From DATCDE01 sp038252405 (lineage in GTDB: Bacteria > Actinomycetota > Actinomycetes > Prado026), in assembly GCA_038252405.1 (NCBI GenBank), contig JBBSAJ010000004.1, positions 43,097 to 107,096 of the forward strand: a DNA stretch of 64,000 bases, given 5' to 3'. Below the pieces are notes generated by a model. The model did not search any database. It saw only the letters and a list, made by a program, of their open reading frames with translations, and had not been told where the DNA came from. The position numbers and the translations under genes are program-made. Positions 8,855 through 18,089 of this stretch are shown here, in pieces (position 1 is the first letter of the stretch; every line of letters starts with the position of its first letter).

Positions 8855-10231
8855 TCAGCGATCAACTCCACCCATCACGGGGTCGATGCTCGCGACCGCG
8901 ACGACGACGTCAGCCAGCTGGCCGCCCTCGCACATCGCGGCCACGGCCTGCAGGTTGGTGAACGAAGGCTCGCGGTAGTGCACCCGGTACGGGCGGGTGC
9001 CGCCATCGCTGACGATGTGCACGCCGAGCTCGCCGCGGGGCGACTCGATCGCCTGGTAGACCTGGCCGGCCGGGACGTGGAACCCCTCGGTCACCAGCTT
9101 GAAGTGGTGGATCAGGGCTTCCATGGACTCGCCCATGATGTGCCGGATGTGGTCGAGGGAGTTGCCCATGCCGTCCGAGCCGAGTGCCAGCTGCGCCGGC
9201 CAGGCGATCTTCTTGTCCTCCACCATCACCGGCCCGGGGGTGAGCCGGTCCAGGCACTGCTCGACGATCTTCAGCGACTCCTGCATCTCGGCCATCCGGA
9301 TGAGGAACCGTCCGTAGGAGTCGGAGGTGGTCTGGGTCGGGACGTCGAACTCGTAGGTCTCGTAGCCGCAGTAGGGCTGCATCTTCCGCAGGTCCCAGGC
9401 CAGCCCGGTGGACCGCAGGATCGGCCCGGTCAGGCCGAGGGCGACCGCACCGGACAGGTTCAGGTAGCCGATCCCGACCGTGCGGCCCATCCAGATGCCG
9501 TTGTCGACGAGCAGCTTCTCGGTGTCCGTGAGCCGGCTCTTCAGCTTCTTGACGGTCTCGGCGATCTGGTCGACCGCTCCCGGCGGGAGGTCCTGGGCGA
9601 CGCCCCCGGGGCGGATGAACGCGTGGTTCATGCGCAGGCCGGTGACCAGCTCGAAGACGTCCAGGACCAGCTCGCGCTCGCGGAACCCGAAGATCATCGC
9701 GGTGAGCGCACCGAGCTCCATGCCGCCCGTGGCGATCGCCACCAGGTGGGAGGAGATCCGGTTGAGCTCCATGAGCATGACCCGGATCACGCTGGCCCGC
9801 TCCGGGATCTGGTCGGTGATCCCGAGCAGCTTCTCCACGGCCAGGCAGTAGGCCGTCTCGTTGAACAGCGGCGCCAGGTAGTCCATGCGGGTCACGAACG
9901 TGACGCCCTGGGTCCAGCTGCGGAACTCGAGGTTCTTCTCGATGCCGGTGTGCAGGTAGCCGACGCCGCACCGGGCCTCGATGACGTTCTCGCCGTCGAG
10001 CTCGAGGATCAGCCGGAGCACGCCGTGGGTGGACGGGTGCTGCGGTCCCATGTTGACGACGACGTGCTCCTGACGGCCGCCGGAGACGCCGCGCACCACG
10101 GTGTCCCAGTCGGCACCGGTGACCGTGTACACGGTCCCCTCGGTGGTCTCCCGCGTGCCCGCGTACGCGTCGGCCACCGGACCGGGCGCCGCGGCGCCGG
10201 CCGAGCCGAAGGTGATGTTGTCGGTGGACAT
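8855..10231 (-). CDS. nuoD: NADH-quinone oxidoreductase subunit D
   Basis: 49-kDa-type subunit (458 aa) that forms the quinone-binding site with NuoB. Conserved stretches are NMGPQHPSTHGVLRLILELD, the quinone-site His/Tyr region YLHTGIEKNLEFRSW, and the C-terminal CEGGQLADVVVAVASIDPVM. A ~50-residue N-terminal extension (Gly/Ala-rich) precedes the core. ATG 10231 shares one base with the nuoC stop. Translational coupling along nuoABCD looks tight. Confidence 0.97.
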   Translation of the reverse strand: MSTDNITFGSAGAAAPGPVADAYAGTRETTEGTVYTVTGADWDTVVRGVSGGRQEHVVVNMGPQHPSTHGVLRLILELDGENVIEARCGVGYLHTGIEKNLEFRSWTQGVTFVTRMDYLAPLFNETAYCLAVEKLLGITDQIPERASVIRVMLMELNRISSHLVAIATGGMELGALTAMIFGFRERELVLDVFELVTGLRMNHAFIRPGGVAQDLPPGAVDQIAETVKKLKSRLTDTEKLLVDNGIWMGRTVGIGYLNLSGAVALGLTGPILRSTGLAWDLRKMQPYCGYETYEFDVPTQTTSDSYGRFLIRMAEMQESLKIVEQCLDRLTPGPVMVEDKKIAWPAQLALGSDGMGNSLDHIRHIMGESMEALIHHFKLVTEGFHVPAGQVYQAIESPRGELGVHIVSDGGTRPYRVHYREPSFTNLQAVAAMCEGGQLADVVVAVASIDPVMGGVDR

Positions 10232-10937
10232 CAGCTGTAGGCCCTCCGCTGGTCGGGGGGCGGGATCTCGGCGCCCTTGTACTCCACCGGGATCCCACCG
10301 AGCGGGTAGTCCTTACGCTGCGGGTGGCCGGGCCAGTCGTCCGGCATCAGGATCCGGGTCAGCGCCGGGTGACCGTCGAAGATCATCCCGAAGAAGTCGT
10401 AGGTCTCCCGCTCGTGCCAGTCGTTCGTGGGGTACACGCTGGTCGTCGTGGGGATGTGCGGGTCCGCGTCCGGGACGGCGACCTCGACCCGCAGCTGCCG
10501 GTTGTGAGTCAGCGAGCGCAGGTGGTAGACGGCGTGCAGCTCGCGGTCGGTGTCGTCGGGGTAGTGGACCCCGCTGACCCCGAGCGACATCTCGAACCGC
10601 AGGAGCGGGTCGTCGCGCAGGGTCTGCAGCACCTCGACGACCTTCTCCCTGCGCACGTGGATCGTCATCTCGCCACGGTCGATGACCACACCCTCGACGG
10701 CGTCGCCGTACGACGGCAGGACCCGCTCGAGCGTGTCGGCGGCCTCGTCGAACCAGCCGCCGTACGGGCGCGGGGTTGCCCCGGGCAGCGCCACGGTGCG
10801 CAGCAGCCCGCCGTAGCCGGAGGTGTCACCCGAGCCGTGCACCCCGAACATGCCGTGTCGCACGCCGATGACCTCGGCGGCACCCGCTTCGGCGGGGACG
10901 ACCTCTCCGCCGCTCTCGAGACCCTGGTTGCTCTCGG

Positions 10938-10941
<4 letters not shown>
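10231..10941 (-). CDS. nuoC: NADH-quinone oxidoreductase subunit C
   Basis: 30-kDa-type peripheral subunit (236 aa). The core has the family blocks RFEMSLGVSGVHYP, VYPTNDWHERETYDFFGMIF and DWPGHPQRKDYPLGG. The N-terminal ~45 residues are a variable acidic/Gly-rich leader. It starts at GTG 10941, overlapping the nuoB stop by 4 nt. Confidence 0.96.
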
Positions 10942-11492
<551 letters not shown>

Positions 11493-11515
11493 CCAGGCTC
11501 TCCTGATCGGTGGCG

Positions 11516-11875
11516 TCAGTCCCACTCAAGGCCGTCGCGGCGCCATACGTAGGCGTAGACGACGGCCAGGGTGGCGATGAACAGGACCATCTCGACGAGC
11601 CCGAAGACCCCGAGCCGGTCGAAGGTGACGGCCCACGGGTAGAGGAACACGATCTCGATGTCGAAGATGATGAACAGCATCGCGGTGAGGTAGTACTTCA
11701 CCGGGAAGCGCCCGCCACCGATCGGCTGCGGCGTGGGCTCGATGCCGCACTCGTAGGCGTCCGACTTGGCCCGGTTGCGACGGCGGGGCCCGATGAACAT
11801 GCCACCCACCACCGAGACCAGGGCGAAGGCCCCGGCGATCGCTCCGAGAACGATGACGGGGACGGAAGCGTTCAT
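11516..11875 (-). CDS. nuoA: NADH-quinone oxidoreductase subunit A
   Basis: First gene of the complex I operon: ND3-like membrane subunit (119 aa) with three hydrophobic helices and the conserved loop YECGIEPTPQPIGGGRFPVKYY, whose Cys lies near the quinone site. ATG 11875 (MNASVPVIVLG) is preceded by AAGGAG about 11 nt upstream. An in-frame start at 11947 would add 24 residues with no family match. Confidence 0.95.
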   Translation of the reverse strand: MNASVPVIVLGAIAGAFALVSVVGGMFIGPRRRNRAKSDAYECGIEPTPQPIGGGRFPVKYYLTAMLFIIFDIEIVFLYPWAVTFDRLGVFGLVEMVLFIATLAVVYAYVWRRDGLEWD

Positions 11876-11945
11876 GCCGCTTCGCACTCCTTCCGCTGCA
11901 TCTTCGACGACGTCGACGGACGCGTCCCGACAGCCGGGCAGCCCC

Positions 11946-11951
11946 ATCCTA
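11946..11951 (-). promoter_or_regulatory. possible -10 box for the nuo operon
   Basis: TAGGAT on the minus strand would put a transcript start near 11940, about 65 nt before nuoA. No convincing -35 box was seen. This is the best candidate in the 240-bp gap 11876-12115, which otherwise holds only the Rex-type site. Confidence 0.3.
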
Positions 11952-12050
11952 GGGGGCCCGCGAGGTCCGTCCGGACGCGCACCCGGACCTCAGGGCGGAC
12001 CCCCCGCGGCACCGTTGCCGCGACTGCGCTGGACACTCCGACCCCTTTAC

Positions 12051-12068
12051 TTGTGAACATCTTCACGA
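12051..12068. promoter_or_regulatory. Rex-type operator upstream of nuo
   Basis: The 18-mer TTGTGAACATCTTCACGA matches the actinobacterial Rex operator pattern TTGTGAA-N4-TTCACAA at 13 of 14 informative positions. It lies in the nuo leader region, about 175 nt upstream of nuoA. A rex gene is present at 34186-34878. Rex is known in Streptomyces to repress nuo when NADH/NAD+ is low; binding here is inferred. Confidence 0.75.
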
Positions 12069-12115
12069 GCCGCGCGTCAGTCTATGACCTTGGTCGCGGG
12101 CCACCGTCAGCAGCC

Positions 12116-12811
12116 TCAGCCGGGCCGCACCGCGCGGTGCAGGGCAACGATGCCCGCCGAGAGGTCCCGCCAGGCCACCTGGTCCCAGCCAGCCGCCGCG
12201 AGGAGGGAGGCCAGCCCCTGCTGGTCCGGCCAGGCCCGCACCGACTCGGCGAGGTAGACGTAGGCGTCCGGGTTGTTGGCCACCGCCTTCGCGATCGAGG
12301 GCAGTGCACGCATGAGGTACTCGACGTACACCGTGCGGAACGGCGCCCAGGTGGGGTGGCTGAACTCGGCGACCACCAGCCGCCCACCGGGTCGGGTCAC
12401 CCGCAACATCTCGGCCAGGGCAGCACCCGTGTTGTGCACGTTGCGCAGCCCGAAGGAGATCGTGACGACGTCGAAGGAGGCGTCCTCGAACGGCAGGCTC
12501 AGCGCGTCTCCGGCCACGAAGCTGAGGGCCGGCTGCCGTTGCTTGCCCACACGCAACATGCCGAGGGAGAAGTCGCAAGGCACTACCTGGGCGCCGGCCG
12601 CGGCGAACGGCGCGCTGGACGTCCCGGTGCCGGCCGCGAGGTCAAGGATCCGCTGGCCGGGACGGGCGTCGACGGCACGGACGACGGCCCGCCGCCAGGC
12701 CCTGGTCTGGCCCAGCGAGAGCACGTCGTTGGTGAGGTCGTAGCGCTCGGCCACGCCGTCGAACATCGCGGCGACCTCGTGCGGCTGGCGGTCCAGCTGG
12801 GCCCTCGTCAC
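12116..12811 (-). CDS. menG: Demethylmenaquinone methyltransferase (UbiE/MenG)
   Basis: SAM-dependent C-methyltransferase (231 aa) for the last step of menaquinone synthesis. The SAM-binding loop DLAAGTGTSS (about residues 50-59) and the family signature ISFGLRNVHN (about 113-122) are present, and the length is normal. I chose GTG 12811 (TRAQLDRQPHEVAAMFDGVA), which gives the canonical N-terminus. It follows the SDR gene by 14 nt on the same strand, so the two may be cotranscribed. The alternative name is ubiE; actinobacteria make menaquinone rather than ubiquinone. Confidence 0.93.
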   Translation of the reverse strand: MTRAQLDRQPHEVAAMFDGVAERYDLTNDVLSLGQTRAWRRAVVRAVDARPGQRILDLAAGTGTSSAPFAAAGAQVVPCDFSLGMLRVGKQRQPALSFVAGDALSLPFEDASFDVVTISFGLRNVHNTGAALAEMLRVTRPGGRLVVAEFSHPTWAPFRTVYVEYLMRALPSIAKAVANNPDAYVYLAESVRAWPDQQGLASLLAAAGWDQVAWRDLSAGIVALHRAVRPG

Positions 12812-12825
12812 GAGGGCATCTTCCC

Positions 12826-13656
12826 CTACCGCTCCGGGTGCTGCGCGGCGCCGTCCAGCGCGGTCTGGACCTGGGACTGGGCCCTGCGCATGCCGGCGAA
12901 CCAGCGCTCGCGGTCGGCGACCCGGCGTCGCTCGTACTCTGCGGCCTCCGGATGGGTCAGCACCAGGAACCGGCCCTGCTCCAGCTGCTCGACCATCGAC
13001 GCCGCCGCCTGGCCGACGGGCAGCACGCCGAACGCGGCGACCGAGGCGCCCTCGAGGGTGCCCAGTCCGGCCCGCAGCAGGTCGGTGTCCACCCCCATGG
13101 GGCACAGGCAGGACACCTCGAGGCCCTGGTCTCCATAGGTGATGGTCAGCCACTCGGCGAAGGCCAGAGCAGCGTGCTTGGTCACCGAGTACGGCGCGTT
13201 GCCCAGGTTCGTGAGCATGCCGGCGGCGCTGGCCGTGGTCACGAACGCGCCGCCACCGCGGGCCAGCATCCCGGGGACGACGGCTCTCGCCGCGTACACG
13301 TGGGCCATCACGTTGACCGACCAGGCCTGGGCCCACACCGAGTCGTCCGCATCGAGACCGCCGCCGGCCCCCACCCCGGCGTTGGCCACGAACACGTCGA
13401 TGCGGCCGTGCTCCAGCTCGGCTCCGACCACCAAGCCGGTGACCGCCGCCGGGTCGGCGACGTCGCAGGCCACCGCCGAGAACCGGGTCTGCGGGAACCG
13501 CTCGGCGAGGACTGCCACCGTCGTGCCGAGGGTGACCTGCTCGACGTCGGCCAGCACCACCGCGGCGGCACCCTTCCGGGCGAACTGCTCGGCGAGGGCG
13601 GCGCCGATGCCGCGCGCCCCGCCCGTGACCACGACGACCGAACCCGGGATCTCCAT
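12826..13656 (-). CDS. SDR-family oxidoreductase
   Basis: Short-chain dehydrogenase/reductase of 276 aa; substrate unknown. It has the Rossmann motif TGGARGIG (residues 10-17), CDVADP, the NAG motif (VANAGVG), a catalytic Ser in TTASAAGML and YSVTKHA with Tyr and Lys, so it should be active. The C-terminal ~40 residues are charged. ATG 13656 is preceded by TACCCT with a 6-nt spacer, so the transcript may be leaderless. It may be cotranscribed with menG, but no role in menaquinone synthesis is known. Confidence 0.85.
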   Translation of the reverse strand: MEIPGSVVVVTGGARGIGAALAEQFARKGAAAVVLADVEQVTLGTTVAVLAERFPQTRFSAVACDVADPAAVTGLVVGAELEHGRIDVFVANAGVGAGGGLDADDSVWAQAWSVNVMAHVYAARAVVPGMLARGGGAFVTTASAAGMLTNLGNAPYSVTKHAALAFAEWLTITYGDQGLEVSCLCPMGVDTDLLRAGLGTLEGASVAAFGVLPVGQAAASMVEQLEQGRFLVLTHPEAAEYERRRVADRERWFAGMRRAQSQVQTALDGAAQHPER

Positions 13657-13662
13657 GGCGCG

Positions 13663-13668
13663 AGGGTA
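13663..13668 (-). promoter_or_regulatory. -10 box of the SDR gene (leaderless)
   Basis: TACCCT on the minus strand ends 6 nt before the ATG at 13656. The expected transcript start coincides with the start codon and no Shine-Dalgarno sequence is seen. Confidence 0.55.
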
Positions 13669-13718
13669 GGCCCGACGTCGGCGCACCCCCTTGGCCTGCC
13701 CCCGGCGGCTGATCGCCG

Positions 13719-13724
13719 TACCCT
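13719..13724 (+). promoter_or_regulatory. -10 box of menF (leaderless)
   Basis: TACCCT ends 8 nt before the menF GTG at 13733. It faces the same hexamer of the SDR gene across a 76-bp divergent gap. Confidence 0.55.
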
Positions 13725-13732
13725 GGGGCGTT

Positions 13733-14974
13733 GTGTCCACCGCCCCTGCGGTCGCGCCGACCGTCGTGCGCACCCGTCCCGTCGACGACCCGGTCGAGCT
13801 GATCACCCGGGCGCCGTCGGACGGCCTGCTGGCCTGGGTGCGGGACGGCGAGGGCATGGTGGCCTGGGGCGAGGCCGCCCGCGTCGAGCTGACCGGACCG
13901 GAGCCGTTCGCGGCCGCCGCCGCATGGTGGCGGGAGCTCAGCGCGGCCCTGGTGGTCGACGACCCGGTCGGCGTGCCGGGGAGCGGCGCGATCGCCTTCG
14001 GGTCGTTCGCGTTCGACCCGCGGACCGCGACGTCGGTGCTCGTGGTCCCCCGGGTGGTGCTCGGCCGCCGGGGCGACCGGGCCTGGCTCACGGTGGTGGG
14101 CGACTCCAGCGCCGACAACCGCGTCCCGGCGCCGCAGCCGACCCGCGTCCCGACCGGGGTCCGCTACGCCGAGGGCGCGCTGACCGCCCCGCAGTGGCAG
14201 TCCGCGGTGAGCGAGGCGGTGCGGCGGATCGTGGCCGGGAGGCTGGACAAGGTGGTGCTGGCCAGGGACCTGCTGGCTACTGCGGCCGACCCGATCGACC
14301 CCCGCCACCTGCTAGGCCGGCTGGCGGAGCGGTACCCGACCTGCTGGACCTTCTCCGTCGACGGCCTGCTCGGGGCGACGCCGGAGCTGCTGGTCCGCCG
14401 GCTCGGCGACCGGGTGACCTCGCGGGTGCTGGCCGGGACGGTGTCCCGAGACGGCGACGACGTGGTCGACGGCGAGCTGGCCGACGCGCTGCTGGGCTCG
14501 GACAAGGACCTCGAGGAGCACGAGCTGGCGGTGCACTCGGTGGCCGCGGCGCTGGCCCGGCACTGCGCCGACCTCGACGTCCCGGAGCGACCGCGGGTGC
14601 TGCGCCTGGCCAACGTGCAGCACCTGGCCACCGACGTGACCGGCCGGCTGGCGGGTGACGCCGGCGCACTCGACCTGGCGGCCGCTCTGCACCCCACCGC
14701 CGCGGTCTGCGGCACCCCGACCGAGGTGGCCCGGGAGATGATCCGCGAGCTCGAGGGCATGGACCGCCGCCGGTACGCCGGCCCGGTCGGCTGGATCGGC
14801 ACCAACGGCGACGGCGAGTTCGGCATCGCGCTGCGCTGCGCCGAGCTGGCCGGCGACGCGATGCGGCTGTTCGCCGGCTGCGGGATCGTGGCCGGGTCGG
14901 ACCCGGAGGCCGAGCTGGCCGAGGCGCAGGCCAAGTTCGTGCCGGTGCGCGACGCCCTCGAGTCGGAGGGCTGA
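13733..14974 (+). CDS. menF: Isochorismate synthase
   Basis: Converts chorismate to isochorismate, the first committed step of menaquinone synthesis (413 aa). The C-terminal chorismate-binding domain shows DKVVLARDLL, LLGATPELLVRR, VLAGTVSRDG, SDKDLEEHELAV, HLATDVTGRL, LHPTAAVCGTP and a Gly-rich end FAGCGIVAGSDPEAELAE, which includes the Mg-binding Glu residues. Siderophore isochorismate synthases (EntC/DhbC) are similar, but the adjacent men genes favour MenF. I chose GTG 13733; the longer upstream reading lacks support. Confidence 0.9.
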   Translation: MSTAPAVAPTVVRTRPVDDPVELITRAPSDGLLAWVRDGEGMVAWGEAARVELTGPEPFAAAAAWWRELSAALVVDDPVGVPGSGAIAFGSFAFDPRTATSVLVVPRVVLGRRGDRAWLTVVGDSSADNRVPAPQPTRVPTGVRYAEGALTAPQWQSAVSEAVRRIVAGRLDKVVLARDLLATAADPIDPRHLLGRLAERYPTCWTFSVDGLLGATPELLVRRLGDRVTSRVLAGTVSRDGDDVVDGELADALLGSDKDLEEHELAVHSVAAALARHCADLDVPERPRVLRLANVQHLATDVTGRLAGDAGALDLAAALHPTAAVCGTPTEVAREMIRELEGMDRRRYAGPVGWIGTNGDGEFGIALRCAELAGDAMRLFAGCGIVAGSDPEAELAEAQAKFVPVRDALESEG

Positions 14975-14986
14975 CCGGTCCGACAG

Positions 14987-15385
14987 GTGCTGGTCGACGC
15001 CGACAACCTCGACCCGGCCCGGCTGCGCCTGGTGGCCGCCGAGCTGCACGATGCGGGACCTGAGGTGCGGGTCGTCGTGGCCGGGTACCCGGCCCGGCTG
15101 GCCGCCGTCCGGTGGCCCGAGCACGCCGCCGTGGTCGAGGCCAGCGGCTGGCAGCACGCCGACATCACCCTGGCCGAGGCCTACCAGCCGGACGACGGGC
15201 CGCTCGTGCTGGTCAGCGGCGACGGTGACTTCGCGTTGCTGGTGCAGCGACACGAGGGGCCGGTGCTCGTGGTAGCGCCCGAGGCGGGCCGGTCCGCGCG
15301 GTACCGCTGGACCGGCGCGGTCCTCGACCCGGTGCACGAGGGCCTGCAGCGGCTGCGCGACTTCCTGGCCGCCGAGCCCGGCTAG
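14987..15385 (+). CDS. Small NYN (PIN-like) domain protein
   Basis: 132-aa protein with the layout of a NYN/LabA-like PIN domain: VDADNLDPARL at the N-terminus (acidic residues) and LVSGDGDFALLV in the centre, which carries the second acidic cluster. These are the metal-binding positions of PIN-fold ribonucleases. It is shorter than most NYN proteins. The GTG at 14987 lies 12 nt after menF. Its stop codon TAG shares bases with the menD stop on the other strand. The RNase role is inferred from the motif only. Confidence 0.7.
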   Translation: MLVDADNLDPARLRLVAAELHDAGPEVRVVVAGYPARLAAVRWPEHAAVVEASGWQHADITLAEAYQPDDGPLVLVSGDGDFALLVQRHEGPVLVVAPEAGRSARYRWTGAVLDPVHEGLQRLRDFLAAEPG

Positions 15386-17112
15386 TGTCCGGCGCCGACC
15401 GCGGCCGCCACCGCGTCGCGCAGCGACTGCTGCAGGCCCCGCGCCACCGAGCGGTCGGTGCGCAGCTCGACGACCTGCAGCCCGGCCCTCGGGTCCAGCG
15501 CCGCAGCCACCAGCTCGTCGGCCCCGGCGACGCGGCTGAACGGCGTCCCCGTGGCGCCGCACAGGGCCGCCAGGTCGGCCCCGTGCGGGGTGCCGAAGAC
15601 CCGCTCGAAGGCCGCCTCGTGCTCCGGTGCCCCGGGCTCGAGCAGCCCGAAGATGCCACCCCCGTCGTCGTTGACCACGACGAGGGTGAGCTGCGGCCGG
15701 GGCTCCTGCGGCCCGAGCAGCAGCCCGTTCGCGTCGTGCAGGAAGGTGAGGTCGCCGAGCAGCGCGAACGCCGGGCCGCCACCGGCCGCCTGCCAGGCCA
15801 GCGCCGCCCCCACGGCCGTCGAGACCGTGCCGTCGATGCCGGCCGCACCCCGGTTGGCCAGCACGGTCACGCCGTCGCGCGGGGTCGCCAGCATCAGGTC
15901 GCGGACCGAGGTGGAGGACCCGGCCACCAGCAGCGACCCGGCCGGCAGCGCGGCCACGAGCGCGCGGCCGGCGGTCGCAGCAACCGGTCCGGCCGCCGCA
16001 GCGAGCACCCGCTCGAGGGCGCCGGTCGCCGCCGCGTCCGCCGCCAGCCAGCTCGGCAGCCAGCCGTCGTCGAGGTCCGGGTGGTGGCCCTGCTGAGCGG
16101 GGACGTCCGGGTGCACCCGGCGGGCGGTCCGGGTCGGGTCGGCCCACCGCGCGGTGGGCGCCACCACCTCGACGACGACGTCCGGACGTCGCAGCAGCGC
16201 GAGCACCGGCCGGTGCAGCGTCGGGCGGCCCACGACCAGGACGGCGTCCGGGCGGAGGACGTCGACCAGCCCCGGCACCGCCAGCAGCAGGTGGCCCGCC
16301 GTCAGCGCGTTCGGGCCGGTCCGGGCGTTGCCGCTGGGCTCGGACAGCACCGGCCAGCCGCGCGCCTCGGCCAGCCGCACGGCCGCGGCCCCGGCAGCCG
16401 GCGGCGCGTCACCGACGACGACGAGGGTGCGGGCCGGCCAGTCGTCCGCCGCGGCGGCCGGGGCGGCGGGCGCGGCGGTGGGGGCGGGGGTGGGGGCGGG
16501 GGCGGTCCAGGCCGACCCGTCGGCCCGGCCGTCCAGCGGCTCGGCCCAGGCGCTGTCGGCGTCCGGCACGAGCGGCTCGCGCAGCGCGACGTTGAGGTGC
16601 ACCGGTCCCGGGTCGCGGGTCAGCCGCCCGGTCGCGGCCACCAGCGCCCTAGCCGTGAGCGCCCGCCAGTAGGCCACCTGACCGGGTCCGTCGTGCGGGG
16701 CCCCGACCTCGTGGAACAGCCGCACGGCCGACCCGTACAGGCCGACCTGGCCGACCGTCTGGTTGGCGCCGGTGGCCCGCAGCTCCGGCGGCCGGTCCGC
16801 CGTCAGCAGGACCAGCGGGACGCCGGCCTCGGACGCCTCGAGGACGGCCGGGTGCAGGTTCGCGGTCGCCGTCCCCGAGGTCGTGACGACGGGCACCGGA
16901 CGCTGCGACGCCTTGGCCAGCCCCAACGCGAGGAACCCGGCCGAGCGCTCGTCGATACGCACGTGCAGGCGCAGCCGCCCGGCCGCGTCCGCCGCGTGCA
17001 GCGCGAACGCCAACGGCGCCGATCGAGACCCGGGTGAGAGCACCGCCTCCCGGACGCCGCCACGGACCAGCTCGTCGACGAGGACCGTGGCCAGCGCGGT
17101 CGAGGGGTTCAC
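15382..17112 (-). CDS. menD: SEPHCHC synthase (MenD)
   Basis: Thiamine-diphosphate enzyme (576 aa) that joins 2-oxoglutarate and isochorismate. Motifs: VLSPGSRSAPLAFAL, RIDERSAGFLALGLA, TTSGTATANLHPAVLEA, LTADRPPELRATGANQT, the ThDP region NRGAAGIDGTVSTAVGAAL and GDLTFLHDANGLLLG. Between the PYR and middle domains there is a Pro/Ala linker (about residues 203-222) encoded by a very C-rich run. GTG 17112 overlaps the menC stop (GTGA), so menC and menD are coupled. Confidence 0.94.
   Translation of the reverse strand: MNPSTALATVLVDELVRGGVREAVLSPGSRSAPLAFALHAADAAGRLRLHVRIDERSAGFLALGLAKASQRPVPVVTTSGTATANLHPAVLEASEAGVPLVLLTADRPPELRATGANQTVGQVGLYGSAVRLFHEVGAPHDGPGQVAYWRALTARALVAATGRLTRDPGPVHLNVALREPLVPDADSAWAEPLDGRADGSAWTAPAPTPAPTAAPAAPAAAADDWPARTLVVVGDAPPAAGAAAVRLAEARGWPVLSEPSGNARTGPNALTAGHLLLAVPGLVDVLRPDAVLVVGRPTLHRPVLALLRRPDVVVEVVAPTARWADPTRTARRVHPDVPAQQGHHPDLDDGWLPSWLAADAAATGALERVLAAAAGPVAATAGRALVAALPAGSLLVAGSSTSVRDLMLATPRDGVTVLANRGAAGIDGTVSTAVGAALAWQAAGGGPAFALLGDLTFLHDANGLLLGPQEPRPQLTLVVVNDDGGGIFGLLEPGAPEHEAAFERVFGTPHGADLAALCGATGTPFSRVAGADELVAAALDPRAGLQVVELRTDRSVARGLQQSLRDAVAAAVGAGH
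16480..16502 (+). other. G-quadruplex-type run inside menD
   Basis: Four runs of five G separated by single bases (C, T, C) on the plus strand, which is the template strand of menD. More G pairs follow. It encodes the Pro/Ala linker of MenD. One-base loops are the most stable form of the quadruplex pattern; formation in the cell is not shown. Confidence 0.7.
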
Positions 17113-18077
17113 GCGGTGCCGCCGGTGCCGTGCCAGTCCGCCCCGGAGTCCACGGCGCCCATCCTGGCCCGCCACCGGCCAGCCGTCTCGTCGTCTGCCG
17201 CGGCTGCCTCGAGCAGCTGCGCCGTCGGCTCGGGGCGGCGCACCCGCAGCGCGCCCTCGACGGGCACGAACGGGTCGGGCACCACGTCTCCTCCGAGCAG
17301 CTGGGTCGTGGCCAGCCCGCAGGCGAACGGCAGCTCGGGCAGCGCGGCGGCCAGCGCCACCCCGGCGGCCAGGCCCACCGACGTCTCCAGGGCCGACGAC
17401 ACGACCACGGGCAGGCCGCTCCGCTCGGCCAGCTCGAGGCAGGCCCGCACCCCACCCAGCGGCTGCACCTTGAGCACCGCGATGTCCGCGGCCGCCAGCC
17501 GGGCCACCCGTAGGGGGTCCTCGGCCCGGCGGATCGACTCGTCGGCCGCGATCGGCACGTCCACCCGACGACGCACCTCGGCCAGCTCCTCGACGGTCCG
17601 GCAGGGCTGCTCGACGTACTCCAGGCCGACCCGGTCGAGCAGCCGGATCAGCCGGACGGCGGTGTCGACGTCCCACGCGCCGTTCGCGTCGACCCGGATC
17701 TGGCCGTCCGGCCCGAGCGCCGCGCGCACCGCCTCGACCCGCTCGAGGTCGGCACCCTCGGGCTGGCCCGGCTCGGCCACCTTCACCTTGGCCGTGCGGC
17801 AGCCGCCGGAGGCGCGCACCACGGCCATGGCCTGCTCGGGGCCCACGGCGGGCACAGTGACGTTGACCGGCACCCGGTCACGGACGGGGGCCGGCCAGCC
17901 GAGGTCGGCGGCCTCCCGGGCCGCGGCCAGCCACGGCGCACACTCGGTCGGCCCGTAGTCCCAGAACGGGGAGAACTCCCCCCAGCCGGCCGGGCCCCGG
18001 AACAGCACGCCCTCGCGCACGGTGATGCCGCGAAAGCGCGTCTTCATCGGAATCGCGAACGTGTGCACGGGCGCCAT
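17109..18077 (-). CDS. menC: o-Succinylbenzoate synthase (MenC)
   Basis: Enolase-superfamily dehydratase (322 aa) converting SHCHC to o-succinylbenzoate. The catalytic lysine motif TAKVKVAEPG, the metal-ligand motifs IRVDANGAWD, YVEQPC and IAADES, and the second lysine in VLKVQPLGG are all present. The N-terminus FRGITVREGVLFRGPAGWGE matches actinobacterial MenC. I chose ATG 18077; a shorter start ten residues in is possible. It is divergent from menB with only 18 bp between start codons. Confidence 0.92.
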   Translation of the reverse strand: MAPVHTFAIPMKTRFRGITVREGVLFRGPAGWGEFSPFWDYGPTECAPWLAAAREAADLGWPAPVRDRVPVNVTVPAVGPEQAMAVVRASGGCRTAKVKVAEPGQPEGADLERVEAVRAALGPDGQIRVDANGAWDVDTAVRLIRLLDRVGLEYVEQPCRTVEELAEVRRRVDVPIAADESIRRAEDPLRVARLAAADIAVLKVQPLGGVRACLELAERSGLPVVVSSALETSVGLAAGVALAAALPELPFACGLATTQLLGGDVVPDPFVPVEGALRVRRPEPTAQLLEAAAADDETAGRWRARMGAVDSGADWHGTGGTA

Positions 18078-18082
18078 GCGCC

Positions 18083-18089
18083 TATCCTC
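18083..18089. promoter_or_regulatory. overlapping divergent -10 boxes of menB and menC
   Basis: TATCCT (18083-18088, plus) lies 7 nt before the menB GTG. GAGGAT (18089-18084, minus) lies 6 nt before the menC ATG. The two hexamers overlap by five bases, so one 18-bp gap serves two apparently leaderless genes. Confidence 0.55.

Noticed and set aside
8171..10240. 689-aa plus-strand ORF opposite nuoE/nuoD
   Set aside because: Shadow of well-conserved nuoD; no family motif or ribosome binding site.
12838..14658. 606-aa plus-strand ORF over SDR and menF
   Set aside because: Different frame from menF with Arg/Gly-rich nonsense translation.
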